Shown here one piece after another: positions 62,175 through 64,000 of a DNA stretch of 64,000 bases. The stretch covers positions 6,901 through 70,900 of the forward strand of contig JBBQJT010000013.1 in NCBI GenBank assembly GCA_038326165.1. Reading direction: 5' to 3'. This DNA is from JAEUUM01 sp038326165. Its GTDB lineage: Bacteria > Bacteroidota > Bacteroidia > Chitinophagales > Saprospiraceae. The notes beneath the pieces were generated by a model. That model saw only the letters and a list, made by a program, of their open reading frames with translations. It did no database searches and was not told the DNA's origin. The first letter of the stretch is position 1; every line of letters starts with the position of its first letter. The position numbers were made by a program, and so were the translations under genes.

Positions 62175-62611
62175 TGCCTTTTATTAAAGTATATATTCAC
62201 TTTGTTTGGAGCACCAAAAACAGATATCCTTTTCTGAATACAAAAGAAATGAGATTGAAGGTTTGGAATCACATAAGAGAGAATGGCAAAGAAAAAGCTA
62301 TTTTTATTGATTTTATTAATGGTTATTCTGACCATTGTCATTGTCTGGTTTCTTTAGGAGTTGATCAAACAATTCAAAAAGTAATGCAATTGATTAAAGG
62401 GGAATCTTCATTTTGGATTAATAAGCAAGAGCTTTGTGAAAAAAAATTTGAATGGCAAGATGAATATTTTGCTGTTTCAGTATCAGAATCTAACATTAAT
62501 AAAGTTAGAGAATATATTAAAAACCAGGAAGAACATCATGCCAGAAAATCATTTCAGGAAGAATATAATGAGTTTATTGAGAAATTTGGATTTGAGAAAT
62601 TTAATGGATAA
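62174..62611 (+). CDS. REP-associated tyrosine transposase (IS200/IS605 TnpA-like)
   Basis: 145-residue single-strand DNA transposase of the Y1 class. The HUH metal motif is YSDHCHCLVSL (His54, His56), and the catalytic Tyr114 is in KVREYIKNQEEHHARKSF, with the family-typical EEHH. No TnpB is next to it. Instead an array of six related palindromes starts 5 bp after its stop, the layout of a RAYT with its REP elements. The ATG overlaps the HsdR-fragment stop (TAATG). It looks intact and could be a domesticated element that mobilises or maintains the palindromes. Confidence 0.9.
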   Translation: MPFIKVYIHFVWSTKNRYPFLNTKEMRLKVWNHIRENGKEKAIFIDFINGYSDHCHCLVSLGVDQTIQKVMQLIKGESSFWINKQELCEKKFEWQDEYFAVSVSESNINKVREYIKNQEEHHARKSFQEEYNEFIEKFGFEKFNG

Positions 62612-62615
62612 TTTT

Positions 62616-63220
62616 TTGGCTAAAGCCAATATGGAAATGAATTTTATTTTTCCTCCTGCTAAAGCAAGAGGCAAATCAACGAATAGGAATGTTGCTTTAG
62701 CACATTCCAAAATGATTTACATCTATAAATTGGCTTTAGCCAAATCCCATTCCATAATAATCAATGAATTAAAATTGATTTTATTTTTCATCCATCTAAA
62801 GCAAGAGGCAAATCAACGAATAGGAATGCGGCTTTAGCACATTCCAAAATGATTTACATATACAAATTGGCTTTAGCCAAATCCCATTTTTCATCCATCT
62901 AAAGCAAGAGACAATTCAGTGAATAGGAATGCGGCTTTAGCCCATTCCATAATGATTTACATCTACAAATTGGCTTTAGCCAAATCTCATTCCATAATAA
63001 TCAATGAATAAAATTGATTTTATTTTTCATCCTCATAAAGCAAGAGACAATTCAGTGAATAGGAATGCGGCTTTAGCACATTCCCAATAATTAATCAATA
63101 TAAATTGGCTTTAGCCAAATCCCATTTTTCATCCATCTAAAGCAAGAGCCAATTCAGTGAATAGGAATGCGGCTTTAGCCCATTCCCAATAATTAATCAA
63201 TACAAATTGGCTTTAGCCAA
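62616..63220. repeat. REP-like palindrome array next to the transposase
   Basis: Six copies of a 14-bp palindrome: TTGGCTAAAGCCAA at 62616-62629 and its reverse complement TTGGCTTTAGCCAA at 62730, 62867, 62970, 63105 and 63207. Each of the five direct copies is preceded by a second palindrome-like unit GGAATG(C/T)(G/T)GCTTTAGC(A/C)CATTCC and by CTAAAGCAAGAG. Start-to-start distances alternate (137, 103, 135, 102 bp) because a 30-35 bp segment with CCATAATAATCAATGAAT is present in alternate copies. The first copy is inverted. This is a composite, evolving repeat, not a CRISPR. Confidence 0.9.
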
Positions 63221-63303
63221 ATCCCATTCCTTTTCTTGAAAATATTTTCAGATAAAGACAAAGAATTGGAATTGTTGGATGACAAATATACATCCCCGAT
63301 TCC

Positions 63304-63323
63304 CGTCCAGGGATCCTTGGGTA
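63304..63323 (+). repeat. 20-bp direct repeat, right copy
   Basis: Second copy of the element at 60521-60540 (19 of 20 identical), 2.78 kb to the right in the same orientation. Confidence 0.6.
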
Positions 63324-63753
63324 TGGAGGTTTTGATATTGGGGGGAAATGGGAGTCTAATTAAAAGAGGATTTCTGAATAAAGATAACCATAAGCAGGCA
63401 TGAACCGTATACAAGTGTAGTCTATCGGATTTAAAGGAAAGGATACTAAGTATTCGCACGTTTGAAACCAACTAGTAAAATATTTATATCCCTGAAAAAG
63501 CTCTAACACAAAATCACACCCTTAAAAACGGCAAAAACATACTCGCTTAAGGAAGAAAGCCAAGACTAGATCAAGGTTTTCAAAAGAGCTTTACAAGGAC
63601 TAGGCAAAAGTAACATGAGGTATATCCAAACATCTTTGAAAAAACCTTTTTATATTGTCAGTATTGCCAAATTAGGCCTCATTTTAATTCAGCTTTAGAA
63701 ACCAAAATACTATCGAAATAATAACAGAATAACAGAGCAGTAATTCTCTGAAT

Positions 63754-63761
63754 TATATTTG
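63754..63761 (+). promoter_or_regulatory. -7 promoter element (TATATTTG) of the DUF4007 gene
   Basis: Exact TAnnTTTG, 111 nt before the GTG start chosen for the DUF4007 gene. A weaker alternative (TTACTTTG) lies at 63819-63826. Confidence 0.45.
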
Positions 63762-63872
63762 CAGACTTTTAAATAAAAAGAAAAAGTTTCTAAGCCCTTT
63801 AAATACTGCTTTTTTTCTTACTTTGTGAACCAATTAATTGACAACATATTTATCGGCCTATTAACAAGTAAA

Positions 63873-64000
63873 GTGGATTTAGAAACAATAAAATATACAT
63901 TTTCAGGACACGACTCCTTTCAATGCCGACAACTTTGGTTGAAAAAGGGATACGACTTTGTGCAGGAAGGAAAGAATTTTAATGATGAAGATGCGGTTGT
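63873..64000 (+). CDS. DUF4007-family protein, N-terminal fragment (defence-associated)
   Basis: The last 128 bases encode the start of a protein that runs off the right edge. From GTG 63873 it reads MDLETIKYTFSGHDSFQCRQ, then LWLKKGYDFVQEGKNFNDEDAVV, matching the DUF4007 opening (FSGHxSF.CR..WLKKGYD...DDAVV). An earlier in-frame GTG (63825) would add 16 residues without family similarity. As I recall, DUF4007 genes are found beside DndC-like PAPS-reductase/phosphorothioation and other defence genes, so the region beyond the edge is probably a defence locus. This is inference from about 43 residues. Confidence 0.7.
   Translation, partial: MDLETIKYTFSGHDSFQCRQLWLKKGYDFVQEGKNFNDEDAV

Larger units (their letters stand above)
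63241..63872. other. 632-bp region between the palindrome array and the DUF4007 gene
   Basis: It holds the right copy of the 20-bp repeat (63304-63323) within a short open stretch to 63403 that reads KELELLDDKYTSPIPVQG and may be a coding remnant of unknown origin. The rest (63404-63753) shows no gene. The -7 element of the next gene is at 63754-63761. Confidence 0.5.

Noticed and set aside
62436..62837. Open frame of 133 codons overlapping the transposase end and the first palindromes
   Set aside because: It is out of frame with the transposase and translates the repeat units; composition is not protein-like.
62616..63220. CRISPR array
   Set aside because: The repeats are palindromic, 14-25 bp, and the 100-137-bp spacers are themselves conserved between copies. 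There are no Cas genes; the layout fits REP elements.
63193..63471. Minus-strand open frame of 92 codons
   Set aside because: It runs through the last palindrome and the 20-bp repeat, with no signal, motif or promoter; likely chance.
1..64000. tRNA or rRNA genes
   Set aside because: No cloverleaf with a recognisable T-loop GTTCRANNC and acceptor pairing, and no rRNA-like stretch, was found by eye; a covariance search could still find one.

Overview
The window looks like a chromosomal segment of a Bacteroidota bacterium, most plausibly Saprospiria/Chitinophagia-like. The grounds are four secreted proteins ending in type IX secretion (Por) sorting domains, many LxxC lipoproteins, the Bacteroidota -7 promoter element TAnnTTTG in front of many genes, a CruF/CrtD/CrtA-type carotenoid cluster, an archaeal/eukaryote-type ProRS and a FadL/OmpP1 porin. 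Base composition is AT-rich, and more so in the right third. No rRNA, tRNA or CRISPR was seen.

Region by region. 1-4.6 kb (- strand): a TetR-controlled RND efflux operon (tetR-tolC-hlyD-acrB, the last cut by the window edge) with a perfect 9-bp inverted repeat as likely operator. 5.2-10.5 kb (-): carotenoid operon crtD-cruF-crtA-like, followed by galE (own promoter, TTG start) and an acyl-CoA ligase. 11-15.7 kb (-): two T9SS cargo genes; the larger carries nine 8-bp repeats just after its start codon, so it may be phase-variable. 15.8-22.1 kb: hydrolase, PKD-cyclophilin lipoprotein, a repeat-bearing spacer, two tandem paralogous broken genes, a TPR protein and a DMT exporter. 22.4-25 kb (+): class III polyhydroxyalkanoate synthase genes phaE and phaC. 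25-32.8 kb (-): geranylgeranyl-reductase-like flavoprotein, tyrosine catabolism (hmgA-hppD), a FadL-type porin with a partner, and a Gly/Trp/Asn-rich secreted protein. 33-38 kb: proS, thiol peroxidase, DinB-fold protein and a class V aminotransferase. 38.5-41.3 kb: divergent LysR / carbonic anhydrase / SbtA bicarbonate transporter, an inorganic-carbon module. 41.5-46.5 kb: clpB, M14 carboxypeptidase and an NTF2-fold protein.

From about 46.7 kb the DNA is more AT-rich and accessory. It has a glycosyltransferase pair, a run of decayed genes (pentapeptide, GyrI-like, unknown), an MsrB-MsrA lipoprotein, a large SF1 helicase fused to a DUF2726-like nuclease (defence candidate), Crp/DinB, a membrane protein, two more T9SS proteins, an M20 amidohydrolase and nhaA. 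These are followed by a 5'-truncated HsdR fragment abutting a REP-associated transposase with its palindrome array, and the start of a DUF4007 gene at the right edge. The HsdR remnant, the transposase and DUF4007 suggest that the window ends at the edge of a defence island.

Functional links (inference): tyrosine breakdown and a secreted PHB-depolymerase-like esterase could feed acetyl or hydroxyacyl units to PhaEC; carbonic anhydrase and SbtA would supply bicarbonate for anaplerosis. All calls come from reading the sequence and recalled family features. No database search was run.
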